DNA of 64,000 nt from Halorussus vallis. GTDB lineage: Archaea > Halobacteriota > Halobacteria > Halobacteriales > Haladaptataceae. A program made the position numbers and the translations under genes. Below the pieces are notes generated by a model. That model saw only the letters and a list, made by a program, of their open reading frames with translations, was not told the origin of the DNA and made no database searches. The number at the start of each line of letters is the position of its first letter. The first letter of the stretch is position 1. The stretch lies in contig NZ_CP100000.1 in the NCBI RefSeq assembly GCF_024138165.1, positions 930,001 to 994,000 of the forward strand, written 5' to 3'. Shown here in pieces: positions 8,510-17,414 of the stretch.

Positions 8510-8705
8510 CGGTCGTCGCTCGCGGCGCGAGCGTCGAGGGTCCGACTCGCAGCGACCTAACCCTGTGGGCCGGGCCTCCGACCGCGACGTCGGGCCCGTG
8601 ACTCGCACCGTTCCGTCGCGAGACGACGGGTGGAGTAATGGGAGCCGACGCGGTGAGTCGGTACCGAGGGGGCATCTCGCGGTGGGACGTCGCCTCACGT
8701 CCGGA

Positions 8706-10025
8706 CTACGCGGCGTTCGACTCCCGCCCCGCGACGACGTCCCGGACCCGCGCGAGCAGCGCCAGAATCGGCACCAACAGCAGTCCGCCGACGACGAACG
8801 GCGCCCAGTAGGCGACGGCGGTGTAGAGCGCGCCCGCCAGCGCCGGCCCGAACGTCCGGGCGAGACTGCCGGCGCTCTGGGTGAGGCCGAACGCGCCGCC
8901 CTGCTCGTCGCCGCTCGCGCTCCGGGAGACGAGCGCGTTCAACGAGACGTTCGTCAGGGCGTTGCCGGTCGCCAGCGGCGTCACGACGACGAACAGCGCG
9001 AGGACGGCCGACGGGACCGCGGGGCCGAACCCAACGACCGGGCCGACCGCGGGGACGAACCGGGCGAGTTCGGGGGCGAACGGGACGAGCGCGAGCGTCA
9101 CCACCTGGAGGGCCGTGCCGGCCAGCGCGAGGCGGAACTCGCCGAACCGGTCGGTCAGCGGCCCCACCAGACCGCCCTGAACCACCGCGATGACGACGCC
9201 GAAGTACGTCAGCAGGAAGGCGTTCTCGGTCGTGCCGTAGCCGTACCGGTCGTTGGTGAGGAAGATGAACTGGCTCTCCAGCGCCGAGAAGGCGAACGAG
9301 ACGAGGAAGAACGAGACGACGAGCGCGCCCAGCCCCCGGGTTGCCAGCGCGTCCAGAAGGACGCGGACGCGGGACTCACGGGCGGTCGACTCGGCCGACC
9401 CGGTCCGCGCTTCCGGCGGCCGGGACTCGGGGAGGACGACCGCCGCGACGACGAGGTTGGCGGCCGTGATGGCGGCGGCGGCGAAACTGGGGAGCGTAAA
9501 CTCCGAGACGGGGACGAACGCGGGCAGGACGTCCCGGGCGGCCGCGAGGACGGGTGCGCTGGCGGCAAACCCGCCGATGGCGGGGCCGAACACGAAGCCG
9601 ATGCCGAACGCCGCGCCGAGCAGGCCGAGTCCCTTCGCGCGCTCCTCGGGCGGCGTGACGTCCGCGACGTACGCCTGGGCGGTGGCGATGTTGCCGCCCA
9701 TCGCGCCCGCGAGCAGTCGGGCCGCGAACAGCACCGCGAGACTGCCCGCGAAGCCGAACAGCGTCCACGCGAGGACGCTCCCCGCCAGCGACAGCAGGAG
9801 GACCGGCCGGCGACCGTGCCGGTCGGAGAGCCGACCCAGGAGCGGCGCGAACAGGAACTGGGTCGCCGAGTAGGAGGCGATGAGCAGGCTCCCGACGAAC
9901 TCGCTCGCACCGAAGTGGAGCGCGTACAGCGGGATGACCGGGATGAGGATACCGAAGCCGAGCAGATCCAGGAAGACGACGCCGAACACGACCGCGAGCG
10001 CCCGACCGCGGTTCTCGACCGTCAT
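8706..10025 (-). CDS. MFS transporter, TetA-like drug or metabolite efflux family
   Basis: The 439-residue protein has 12 predicted membrane segments. The first helix is followed by the MFS motif in FLFAPLLGRLSDRHGRRPVLLLSL (loop 2-3, residues about 60-83), with the fifth-helix motif GLGLLGAAFGIGFVFGPAIGGF. This pattern resembles the DHA1/TetA group of proton-coupled exporters; the substrate is unknown. The start at 10025 (MTVENRGRALAVVFGVVFLDLLGFG) puts the first helix at the N-terminus; the long upstream open frame is not coding. A hairpin at 10067-10095 separates it from the amphi-Trp gene upstream. Confidence 0.9.
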   Translation of the reverse strand: MTVENRGRALAVVFGVVFLDLLGFGILIPVIPLYALHFGASEFVGSLLIASYSATQFLFAPLLGRLSDRHGRRPVLLLSLAGSVLAWTLFGFAGSLAVLFAARLLAGAMGGNIATAQAYVADVTPPEERAKGLGLLGAAFGIGFVFGPAIGGFAASAPVLAAARDVLPAFVPVSEFTLPSFAAAAITAANLVVAAVVLPESRPPEARTGSAESTARESRVRVLLDALATRGLGALVVSFFLVSFAFSALESQFIFLTNDRYGYGTTENAFLLTYFGVVIAVVQGGLVGPLTDRFGEFRLALAGTALQVVTLALVPFAPELARFVPAVGPVVGFGPAVPSAVLALFVVVTPLATGNALTNVSLNALVSRSASGDEQGGAFGLTQSAGSLARTFGPALAGALYTAVAYWAPFVVGGLLLVPILALLARVRDVVAGRESNAA

Positions 10026-10066
10026 TGGCGAGTCGTCGGACGGGCGCGAGAAAACGACTCCGGTTC

Positions 10067-10095
10067 GCGGGCCGCGATCGGCGCTCGCGGCCCGC
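10067..10095. terminator. Stem-loop between amphi-Trp and MFS genes
   Basis: An 11-bp perfect stem (GCGGGCCGCGA and its complement) with a 7-nt loop lies downstream of the amphi-Trp gene and upstream of the MFS start. Both genes read leftward, so it may end the first transcript or be processed. No strong T-tract follows. Confidence 0.45.
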
Positions 10096-10128
10096 CGCCG
10101 TTTCGACGAACGGTTCTCGGACCCGGCG

Positions 10129-10365
10129 TTACTCCTCGGGCTTCCACTCCAGTTCGATCTCGACCGACTCGCGGCTCCCCCGGAGGAACGACGACTGCTC
10201 GGCCACGTCGATCTCGTACGACACCTGCTCGCTGGGCGAGAGTCGCACCGTCTTGTTGCCGACCTGGACCGCCGCCTCGCCCGACCGAATCTCCTGGGCG
10301 AGCGTCTGCAGGCGGTCGGCAGCCTCCTCTCGACTGAGTCGCTCCTGATGGCTGGTCTTGGACAT
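10129..10365 (-). CDS. Amphi-Trp domain protein
   Basis: The 78-residue protein (MSKTSHQERLSREEAADRL...) ends in an amphipathic strand with a conserved Trp (SVEIELEWKPEE), matching the small amphi-Trp domain family seen in archaea and bacteria. A helix with LQTLAQEIRSGEAAVQVGNKTVRLSPSEQVSYEIDV precedes it. The function is unknown; the short beta sheet may mediate protein interactions. ATG 10365 is the only reasonable start. It may be in one leftward unit with the MFS gene, although a hairpin intervenes. Confidence 0.85.
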   Translation of the reverse strand: MSKTSHQERLSREEAADRLQTLAQEIRSGEAAVQVGNKTVRLSPSEQVSYEIDVAEQSSFLRGSRESVEIELEWKPEE

Positions 10366-10529
10366 GCCAACAGGGAGACGGCGGCCACCGGCATGGACGT
10401 TGTGGCGGGTTCGGTGGTGTTGTCGTGGCGGATTCGGTGAACCGGAACGCGGTGTATCGGAGCCGCCGCCGGGTCCCGAGAACCGTCACTCTCCGCGAAC
10501 GTGCGGCGGTCACCTGCCGGAGACGACCG

Positions 10530-10567
10530 CGGCGACCGTCGAACGCGGCCGCGTTCGACGGTCGCCG
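10530..10567. repeat. Perfect 38-bp palindrome, no spacer
   Basis: The 19-base left arm is CGGCGACCGTCGAACGCGG and the right arm is its exact reverse complement with no spacer. It lies in the divergent intergenic region between the amphi-Trp gene and the lipoprotein gene. It is one of at least five such spacer-free palindromes in the window. Confidence 0.9.
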
Positions 10568-10689
10568 AACCGGCACGGAGCCGACACGTTCGTCGGTCCG
10601 ACACGTCCGTACAGCCGCCGAGAATGGTACAATCGACGTTTGAGTTTACGGAAGAACCTTTGAAGTGGCTCCGGAAGACGGGAGTGAAC

Positions 10690-11694
10690 ATGAATCGACG
10701 CGACTTCCTCCATCGCGCAGGTGCGACCGCCGCCGTCGCGGCGCTGGCCGGCTGCGTGGGCGGTGCCGACCCGGGTTCGTCGCCCGGCGGCGAGACGACG
10801 GACGCCGGGACGACGACCGGTTCTGGAACGACGACGAACCCCGGAACCACGACCGACGGCGCCGAGACGACCGTCGGCGACGCCAAAGCGTTCCGGACGA
10901 TTACGCTCGGCGAGCGCGAGAACGTCGCGTTCCCGAAGCAGAACCGGCCCCGGACCCTCCGCGTCCGGAACGCCGCCGACTCCGCCCGGACGATTTCGGT
11001 GTCGGTCGCCCGCGCTGGCGAGCGTCTGCTCGACGAGCGAATCGAGTTCCCCGCCGACGGCCACCTCGCGGTGGTCCTGAACGAACCCGCCGACTACGCC
11101 GTCACGGTCGGCGTGCGGTCGGAGCGCCCCGCGACGTCGACCGCGAACGGGACGGCCACGTCGGGAGCGACGAGCGCCTCGGCGTCCAGCTCGGGCGCCA
11201 GCTTCCGGATTCCGCGGACGCTGTTCGACTGCAACCGGGGGACCGTCGACGTGGCAGTGACCCCCGACGGCGAGGTGAAGAAGACGGTCACGTCGACGAA
11301 GATGGCCTGCGGCGACTCCCCGAACGTCGCCGAGACGAGCATCGCGGTCGGCGAGGGCGAGTGCGGGACCGAGAACCGGGCGTCGGTCAGTTACGAGGGC
11401 GACCGCGTCCGGGTCGACGGCGTCGTCAGGGCGCCGACGCCCAACTCGAAGGTCGAACTCGCGGCCGCGAACTACGACGGACAGTCCGGCACCTTGACGG
11501 TGCGCGTCCGGGCGACGTCGGCCGACTCGGGCGAGGGCGCGAGCGTCCAGTGCGTCGGCGCGATTCCCTACGAGGCGACGGTGCGCTTTGAGCGCGCGCT
11601 TCCCGAGTCGGTGGTCGTCGTCCACGAGAGCAGCGGGCAGACCGTCGAGGTGACGACCTCAACGCGGGGCGGGAGCGAGACGACTACGAAGTGA
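10690..11694 (+). CDS. Tat-exported lipoprotein, function unknown
   Basis: The 334-residue protein begins MNRRDFLHRAGATAAVAALAGC: a twin-arginine signal (RRDFL) and a lipobox LAGC, so Cys22 should be lipidated after Tat export and anchor the protein outside the membrane. A Gly/Thr-rich linker of about 40 residues follows. The remainder is beta-rich with four cysteines (DCNRG, MACGD, GECGT, VQCVG) that could form two disulfides in the extracellular domain. No catalytic signature is visible. The ATG at 10690 is fixed by the signal peptide. It is divergent from the amphi-Trp gene. Confidence 0.85.
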   Translation: MNRRDFLHRAGATAAVAALAGCVGGADPGSSPGGETTDAGTTTGSGTTTNPGTTTDGAETTVGDAKAFRTITLGERENVAFPKQNRPRTLRVRNAADSARTISVSVARAGERLLDERIEFPADGHLAVVLNEPADYAVTVGVRSERPATSTANGTATSGATSASASSSGASFRIPRTLFDCNRGTVDVAVTPDGEVKKTVTSTKMACGDSPNVAETSIAVGEGECGTENRASVSYEGDRVRVDGVVRAPTPNSKVELAAANYDGQSGTLTVRVRATSADSGEGASVQCVGAIPYEATVRFERALPESVVVVHESSGQTVEVTTSTRGGSETTTK

Positions 11695-11706
11695 CAAGCG
11701 CCCGCG

Positions 11707-12504
11707 TCACATCGTCACGCGCTGGTAGCCGTTGCCCGCGCGGACAGCGTTGATGACGGCGCCGACGAGGACGACCACACCGGCGAAGTAGAGCCACGTC
11801 ACGAACAGCAAGAGGGCGCCGATGACCCCGTAGGCCTGGTACTTGCTCGCGTTCGCGGTGTAGAGCTGAAACAGCGCCTGGAGGACGAGCCAACCCACGG
11901 CCGCGAAGGCGGCCCCGGGCAGCGCCTCCCGGACGGTGACGTCGACCGGCGGGAGCACGTAGTACAGCGGCAGGAACGCCACGGTGAGCCCCACGAGTAG
12001 CGCAATGCGGCCGACCACGTTGACGTAGGGTACTGTCTGAGCGACCGCGGGCGACCGAACCGCGTAACCGAGCGCGACGACCAGTCCGGCCGCCAGCACC
12101 ACCAGCGCGACCGTCACCGCACCGTCGATTAACTGCTCTACCAGCGACGGCTCGCCGGCCGAGCCGTATATCTCCGAGAACGCCACGTCCAGCCCCCTGA
12201 ACAGTCTGAGCGCGCTCCAGATCAGCGCGGCGACGCCGACCACGCCCGCGCCGGTTCGGCCCGCCGAGTTCGTCAGCGCCCGCCGCAGCACCTGCTGGCC
12301 CGACGACGAGAGCGCCGACGTGAACTGGTTCACCACGATGTCGGCGAAGGCCTGGCCCAGGAGGATGCTCCCGACGACGATTATCAGAAGCGCCAGCGGG
12401 ATGAGCGAGACGAAGGCGTAGTAGGCGACGCTCGCCGCGAGGAAGGTGACGTTCCGGTCACGGACCACGTCGACGACCGACCGTGTTGTGCTTGCGACCC
12501 CCAT
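11707..12504 (-). CDS. YihY/BrkB-family membrane protein
   Basis: The 265-residue protein has six predicted membrane helices and the family opening (VTFLAASVAYYAFVSLIPLALLIIVVGSILLG). SALRLFRGLDVAFSEIYG and the C-terminal GALLLFVTWLYFAGVVVLVGAVINA are also typical of YihY/BrkB proteins. These are inner-membrane proteins once misannotated as RNase BN; the biochemical role remains unclear. The start at 12504 (MGVASTTRSVVDVV) fits the family length. The gene converges with the lipoprotein gene, with only 12 bp between their stops. Confidence 0.88.
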   Translation of the reverse strand: MGVASTTRSVVDVVRDRNVTFLAASVAYYAFVSLIPLALLIIVVGSILLGQAFADIVVNQFTSALSSSGQQVLRRALTNSAGRTGAGVVGVAALIWSALRLFRGLDVAFSEIYGSAGEPSLVEQLIDGAVTVALVVLAAGLVVALGYAVRSPAVAQTVPYVNVVGRIALLVGLTVAFLPLYYVLPPVDVTVREALPGAAFAAVGWLVLQALFQLYTANASKYQAYGVIGALLLFVTWLYFAGVVVLVGAVINAVRAGNGYQRVTM

Positions 12505-12569
12505 AGCGAACGTGACGATACCACGGCCGGCGGTAAAACGCGTTTGGCGGCGTCGCGAGCGCAGTCGAT

Positions 12570-12601
12570 CGGTTCCCGGTCGGCGTGCCGACCGGGAACC
12601 G
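12570..12601. repeat. Stem-loop with 15-bp arms and 2-nt loop
   Basis: The arms CGGTTCCCGGTCGGC and its exact complement are separated by GT. The hairpin lies between the leftward gene ending at 12647 and the YihY gene start. It could act as a terminator or processing site, or belong to the same palindrome class seen elsewhere in the window. Confidence 0.8.
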
Positions 12602-12607
12602 GCCGGC

Positions 12608-12652
12608 CTCGGGCGGTCACGTCTCGGGCGGTCACATCTCAGGCGGTCACAT
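12608..12652. repeat. Three tandem 15-bp repeats overlapping a stop codon
   Basis: The unit CTCGGGCGGTCACAT occurs three times in tandem (12608-12622, 12623-12637, 12638-12652) with one or two changes. The right-hand copy contains the stop codon of the leftward gene (12647-12649). Because the period is five codons, each copy supplies another in-frame TGA. Confidence 0.85.
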
Positions 12653-13306
12653 CTCGGTCGTCGTTTCGTCCGCCACGGTTTCGGTGTCGCCAGCGCCTGC
12701 GCCCGCACCCTCGACGCCGGTCGCCGTCGTGCCGGTTTCGACCGCGGTCGTCTCGGGCGCCTGCGCTCGGGCGAGCGTCACCCGATTGAGGCCGTCGCAG
12801 GGTTCGGCGGCGGTCACCGTGTACCAGCGACGAAGCCGAATCTCGTTCACCCCGCCGCCGACCGCGGTCGTCTCGGTCCCCGCCGGCGTCTCGCCGGGTT
12901 CCGTCGTCCGGGGCGTCTCGGTTTCGACCACCGCCGGGCGGGCCAGCAGGCCGCGGAACCCGATGAGGTTCCCGTCGCGGTAAGCCCGGACGAGGTACAG
13001 TTGGAACTCCTCGGGACCCCCGCCGTCGAGGCAGGCCGCCGGCACCGTCTCGGTCGCGGGGTTGCCTTCCGGGTCCCGCGGGGCGAGTCGAACGCGGAAC
13101 AGGTCGCCCTCCCGGAGGCTGTAGCTGAAGAACAGCGGTCCCTCGTCGGCCTGCGCCGTCGTCTGGCCCTCCGTCGCCGTCTCCTGTTCGGTCGTCGTCT
13201 CCTGGCCGCCCTCCGACCCCGCGCCGAGCGCGGTCCACCCGCCGAACGCGAGCGCGCCGGCGGCGGTTCCCCTGAGTATCGTGCGTCGAGTGTTCTCGTC
13301 GGACAT
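12647..13306 (-). CDS. Putative Tat-exported protein of unknown function
   Basis: The 219-residue protein starts at ATG 13306 with MSDENTRRTILRGTAAGALAFGGWTALGAG, a plausible twin-arginine signal lacking a lipobox Cys. A Thr/Glu/Gln-rich linker follows, then a domain with LFFSYSLREGDLFRVRLAPRDPEG and two cysteines (AACLDG, EPCDG). The C-terminus is again a Thr/Ala/Gly-rich low-complexity tail. Such Thr-rich stretches are typical glycosylation-prone linkers in haloarchaeal surface proteins. No enzyme family is apparent. The start is set by the signal; the upstream open frame is Arg-rich and unlikely to be coding. Confidence 0.78.
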   Translation of the reverse strand: MSDENTRRTILRGTAAGALAFGGWTALGAGSEGGQETTTEQETATEGQTTAQADEGPLFFSYSLREGDLFRVRLAPRDPEGNPATETVPAACLDGGGPEEFQLYLVRAYRDGNLIGFRGLLARPAVVETETPRTTEPGETPAGTETTAVGGGVNEIRLRRWYTVTAAEPCDGLNRVTLARAQAPETTAVETGTTATGVEGAGAGAGDTETVADETTTEM

Positions 13307-13489
13307 CCCCGTAGCCGACGCCGTCGCCGGGTTTATACCGCGCCAGTCGTTCACGCGGTCCGGCCGACGTTTCGACGCGGTGTCGCTCGTTGCCCGGTCG
13401 CAACGCTCGTTACGACGGTCGGTGTCCCGAGCGGCGTTGAAGAAACGAAACCCCGGGACGGCGAAACGCCGTCGCAGGTCCCATCTCAC

Positions 13490-13521
13490 CGGACGCGAGC
13501 GGGCGCGCCCGCTCGCGTCCG
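13490..13521. repeat. Perfect 32-bp palindrome, no spacer
   Basis: The left arm CGGACGCGAGCGGGCG is followed directly by its exact reverse complement. It lies between the helicase stop (13544) and the leftward exported-protein gene, so it sits 3' of the helicase. Like most of the others it is centred on CGCG. Confidence 0.9.
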
Positions 13522-13543
13522 ACGAGACGGCCGTCCACCGCTG

Positions 13544-16399
13544 TCAGTCCCAGAACGACTGGGTGCGGGCGTACTGGCGCTCCTGGGCCAGGATGTCCCG
13601 GTAGAAGTCGTCCTCGTCCTCCCGGAGTTTGGCGATGATGCGGGCGGCGTTCTGCGGGCCGACGCCGCGGGCCGCCAGCGCGACGACCGCCCGCTTGCCG
13701 TGGCTCTGGACGAGGTTGGCGGCCTTGTACGCCCGCTGGGTCATCCGCTCCTGCTCGTCGTCCTTCTCCTCGGCCCGGACCGCCTTCACCACCTCGTCGG
13801 CCCACGGGTTGAGCGCGGCGATGCGGGTCGACCCGCACTTCGGGCAGGTCGGCTCGTCAGGAATCTTCGACACCGTCTGCTTGCGCGTCCAGTCCCGACA
13901 GTGCAGGCAGAACTGGAGCATCTCGTCGCCCCGAATCCGCTCTTTGACGGTCTGGATGACGCTCGCGTCGGCGTTCTCCGGCGCGAGCAGTTCCCGGCCC
14001 GACGACCGGCCGCCCGACCCGACGGGGGTCCGGCCGCCGGTCGTGACGACCTCGATTTCGCCCGCGCGGACCCGCCGGAGGACTTCGGCGGCTTCCTCGA
14101 CCGCGAGTTTGTCGTGGAACACCTCCCGGACCGCCTCGTCGTACATCGGCGTGTCTTCGAGCGCGCTCATCAGGCGACCGATGGAGGCCCGGTCGGCGCT
14201 CGCGCCCTCCCAGCGTCTGAGCGCGCCGAACTTCGCGGCGACCTGCGAGAGTTTGAACTTCAGCGTGTCGGAGTGTTTCAGGCTGAGTTCGATGATGGCC
14301 GCGACGTGGTCGGGGTCGGTTTCCTCGAGTACGTCGGCGACGTCCATGCCCGTCACCTTCGCCGGCACGTCGAGTTCGATGCGGTAGGGGTCGACCTCCA
14401 GTCCCACGGACGACCCGGTGCGCTGGCCGACCAGCGACGAGAGCACCCGTCCGAGCGTCTCGTTGACCTTGTGGCCGAAGCAGGCGTTGACCACGACCGT
14501 CCGGGCGGCGTGTTCGACCACAATACGGTCGGCGGTCGGCATCGGCGACTCGGTTTCGGCGTGGCGGTCGAGTTGGGAGAGCGCCTCGCTCGCGGTGTGG
14601 ACGTCGGTCGGGTACCGACCGGCGAACTCCCGGGCGACGCCGTCACGCGGCGCGCCGCGCTCGAACTGCGGTCCCGCGACCGCCCGCATCTCGCCGACCT
14701 CCTGGGCCACCTCGAAGGGGACCGGAATCTCCTCGCCGACCCACGACGGAATCTCGCCGCCGGGGTCCTCAATGGGCGACACCCGCACTTTCTTCTCTTC
14801 GGTGTCGACCTCGCTGATGCGCCACATCTCCCCGCGCTGGATGAACACCTCGCCGGGTTGGGCGAAGTTGACGACGAACCGCTCGTCGAGCGTGCCGACC
14901 CGACTCCCGGAGGCGATGTCCTCGACGTCGAACTTCTCCTCGTCGGGGATCATCGAGAGGTTGGCGTAGAAGTACTGCCAGGTCTTGCCCGCCTTCGAGA
15001 GCGTGTCGGCCTCCTCGTCGACCCAGACGATGCGGTTACGCTTGAGTTCGCCCAGCACCTCCTTGAACTGGTTCTGGGTGAGGTCCCTGAAGGGGTAGGC
15101 CCGGGTCACGATGTCATAGGCCCGCATCGCCGAGAGGTCGCCGAAGTCCATCACGAGGCCCGCGACCTGGTTGGCGACAGTGTCGAGGCTCCCGTCGTGG
15201 ATCGCCGCGGGTTCGACCTCGCCCGCCTTCGCGCGGCGGGCGATGGCGAGCGCTTCGAGGGTGTCGTCGGGGTGCTTGGTGACGATGGTCCCGTGCGACA
15301 CCGCCTCCGAGCGGTGGCCCGACCGGCCGACCCGCTGGAGCAGGCGCGCGACCTCCCGGGGACTGGAGTACTGCACGACGTGGTCGATGCGGCCCACGTC
15401 GATGCCGAGTTCCATCGAGGAGGTACAGAGCAGGCCGTCGAGTTTCCCGGCCTTGAACCGATCCTCCACGTCGATGCGGGCCTCCTTCGACAGCGACCCG
15501 TGGTGGACGCCGACGTTGGCGTCGAGTTCCTTGAACCGCGAGCCGAGCGCTTCGGCGGTCTGGCGGGTGTTGACGAATATCAGCGTCGACTCGTGGGCCT
15601 CGACCAGTTCGAGGATGGTCCGGACGTGGCTGGCGATCGTCGCGTCGGTCATGAGTTCGCCCGCCAGTCGCTCGTCCTCGTCCGTTATCTCGGGTTCGCG
15701 GACCTCAAATTCGACCTTGCTTCCCACGTCGACCTCGATTATCTCGCAACCCCGGTCGCCGGTGAGGAACCGCCCGACCTCCACGGGGTCGCCGACGGTC
15801 GCCGACAGGCCGATGCGCTGGAAGTCGCCGGCGAGTTCCGCGAGGCGCTCCATCCCGATCGTCAGTTGGGCGCCCCGCTTGGCGCTGGCGAGTTCGTGGA
15901 CCTCGTCGACGACCACGTGGTGGACGTCCTCGAGCGCCTTCCTGAGCTTCGACCCCGTCAGCATCGCCTGGAGCGTCTCGGGCGTCGTCACCAGCACGTC
16001 CGGCGGGTCGTTGGCCTGCTTCTGGCGCTGGTAGTCGGTGGTGTCGCCGTGGCGGACGTCGACGTCGAGGTCGAGTTCCTCGCCCCACCACTCCAGGCGC
16101 TGGCGCATGTCGCGGTTGAGCGCCCGGAGCGGCGTGATGTAGAGCGCCGAGATGCCGAACCGCGGCCCGTTCTCGGCCTGGTTCGTCGCGACGGCGTCCA
16201 GCACCGGCAACATCGCCGTCTCGGTCTTGCCGGTGCCGGTGGGCGCGACCACGAGGCCGTGCTCGCCCGCGGCCAGCGGCGGAATCGCCCGGCGCTGTGG
16301 CTCGGTCGGCGTCGTGAACCCCCGCTCTGAGAGCGCCGTTCGGACCGCCTCGCCGAACTGCGCGAAGACCGCAGAACCCGCGGTCCGTCCCTCACTCAT
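13544..16399 (-). CDS. lhr: Lhr-type superfamily 2 DNA/RNA helicase
   Basis: The 951-residue protein is an ATP-dependent helicase of the archaeal Lhr group, linked to DNA repair and possibly RNA metabolism. It shows the Q-motif-like PTEPQRRAIPPL, Walker A APTGTGKTE (about residue 51), DEVHELA (motif II), SATVGDP (motif III), TRQTAEALGSRF and the C-terminal motif QRVGRSGHR (motif VI). The later part has the winged-helix and beta-barrel regions of Lhr proteins. Near the C-terminus two CxxC pairs (CLHCRDW, CPKCGS) form a zinc ribbon, followed by a helix-hairpin-like segment (ALAARGVGPQNAARIIAKL). Length is normal and the ATG at 16399 starts the protein naturally. Confidence 0.93.
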   Translation of the reverse strand: MSEGRTAGSAVFAQFGEAVRTALSERGFTTPTEPQRRAIPPLAAGEHGLVVAPTGTGKTETAMLPVLDAVATNQAENGPRFGISALYITPLRALNRDMRQRLEWWGEELDLDVDVRHGDTTDYQRQKQANDPPDVLVTTPETLQAMLTGSKLRKALEDVHHVVVDEVHELASAKRGAQLTIGMERLAELAGDFQRIGLSATVGDPVEVGRFLTGDRGCEIIEVDVGSKVEFEVREPEITDEDERLAGELMTDATIASHVRTILELVEAHESTLIFVNTRQTAEALGSRFKELDANVGVHHGSLSKEARIDVEDRFKAGKLDGLLCTSSMELGIDVGRIDHVVQYSSPREVARLLQRVGRSGHRSEAVSHGTIVTKHPDDTLEALAIARRAKAGEVEPAAIHDGSLDTVANQVAGLVMDFGDLSAMRAYDIVTRAYPFRDLTQNQFKEVLGELKRNRIVWVDEEADTLSKAGKTWQYFYANLSMIPDEEKFDVEDIASGSRVGTLDERFVVNFAQPGEVFIQRGEMWRISEVDTEEKKVRVSPIEDPGGEIPSWVGEEIPVPFEVAQEVGEMRAVAGPQFERGAPRDGVAREFAGRYPTDVHTASEALSQLDRHAETESPMPTADRIVVEHAARTVVVNACFGHKVNETLGRVLSSLVGQRTGSSVGLEVDPYRIELDVPAKVTGMDVADVLEETDPDHVAAIIELSLKHSDTLKFKLSQVAAKFGALRRWEGASADRASIGRLMSALEDTPMYDEAVREVFHDKLAVEEAAEVLRRVRAGEIEVVTTGGRTPVGSGGRSSGRELLAPENADASVIQTVKERIRGDEMLQFCLHCRDWTRKQTVSKIPDEPTCPKCGSTRIAALNPWADEVVKAVRAEEKDDEQERMTQRAYKAANLVQSHGKRAVVALAARGVGPQNAARIIAKLREDEDDFYRDILAQERQYARTQSFWD

Positions 16400-16493
16400 C
16401 GCCCGTTTCTAGCGGGTAGAGCGGTATAAGCACGTTGCCTCGGGGAAAATCATCGGAGTCGAGATTGTGAATTCGAACGTCGTAACTCGACCG

Positions 16494-17144
16494 TCAAGGT
16501 CCGAAGGCAGCGATATCGGCTCCCACGGTCGCCAGTGCGTCGGCGGGGTTCGGGTCGCTGTCGGCCAGATGCGTGTACCGGTGGTCCGGAATGCTCGACA
16601 GCGCCGCCGCGACGGCCTCGCTGTACGTCTCGACGCCCGGTTCCGTCGGGTCGTCGCCGCCCCAGACGTCTCGGATGACCGTCATCGAATCGATGCGCAC
16701 TTCTAGCCTGCGTGGCTCGTAGCGAGCCAACAGTTCGGAGAGTCCGAGTTGGAGGCCGACGTACTCGGCGGTGTTGTTCCCGGTCCGGGAGCCGACGGGT
16801 CGGCCGAGACGCGCGAGTTCGTCCTCCCCAGCGTCCAAGATGACGGCGCCAGCACCTGCGGGGCCGGGGTTGCCGCGCGAACTGCCGTCGACGTAGAGGA
16901 CGAACGCGTCGCCCGTCGACTCGGGAACGGGTGGCCGGGTGAGTTCCGACGCCAACAGGCTTTCGAGCGCACGACGCAACTCGTCCGAGGTGGTTTCAGG
17001 GGCGAAGAGGCCGCCGTAGCCCGGGATTTCGTCGTCGATGATGTCGATGGCGGCCGCCACCTCGTAGCCGACGCCCGCGAGTACCTCGTCGACGAGCGCC
17101 GCGAGCGGCGAGAGGTGTTCGGCCGGGAGGGGGTCGTCGGTCAC
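16494..17144 (-). CDS. rnhA: Ribonuclease HI with N-terminal extension
   Basis: Residues about 75-216 form an RNase HI domain: FVLYVDGSSRGNPGPAGAGAVI carries the first catalytic Asp, NTAEYVGLQLGLSELL the Glu, and VRIDSMTVIRDV the second Asp. The enzyme cleaves RNA in RNA-DNA hybrids. The N-terminal 70 residues (LSPLAALVDEVLAGVGYEVAAAIDIIDDEIPGYGGLFAPET) are a separate helical segment found in haloarchaeal relatives. I start at the GTG at 17144 because residues further upstream look non-coding. The final residues lack the usual long C-terminal helix, as in short archaeal versions. Confidence 0.88.
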   Translation of the reverse strand: MTDDPLPAEHLSPLAALVDEVLAGVGYEVAAAIDIIDDEIPGYGGLFAPETTSDELRRALESLLASELTRPPVPESTGDAFVLYVDGSSRGNPGPAGAGAVILDAGEDELARLGRPVGSRTGNNTAEYVGLQLGLSELLARYEPRRLEVRIDSMTVIRDVWGGDDPTEPGVETYSEAVAAALSSIPDHRYTHLADSDPNPADALATVGADIAAFGP

Positions 17145-17414
17145 GCCACGTCCCCCTTCGGGGTTCGGCTTTTGGCCCGCACACCCTCCTCCCCGGACGA
17201 TTTCGCTGGCTGGTCGCACCACTGCATAGAGTTCCTTGGTGGTCAAGCGGGATAATCTCTTCAGACGGCACCGGTGGTGGACAGGTTCGAATCGGTCGGC
17301 TCTGTGGAATTCTCGACGGTCGAGATAAACAGCCTGCCGAACAGAGAGGATGTGTTCATCAGTCCTCCCCCGGACGAGAACGGGCACAGTCGACGAGGGG
17401 AGAGAAATCGCGCT

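Noticed and set aside
8403-10337. 644-residue plus-strand frame opposite the MFS gene
   Set aside because: Arg/Gly/Asp-rich shadow of the transporter; the transporter has clear MFS motifs.
12446-16330. 1,294-residue plus-strand open frame
   Set aside because: It lies opposite the YihY gene start, the exported-protein gene and the Lhr helicase. The translation is Arg/Val/Asp-rich without domains and is a shadow of GC-rich codons.
17284-17300. TTCGAATC sequence resembling a tRNA T-loop
   Set aside because: No acceptor, D or anticodon stems could be formed around it; similar strings occur by chance at about 19037 and inside genes.
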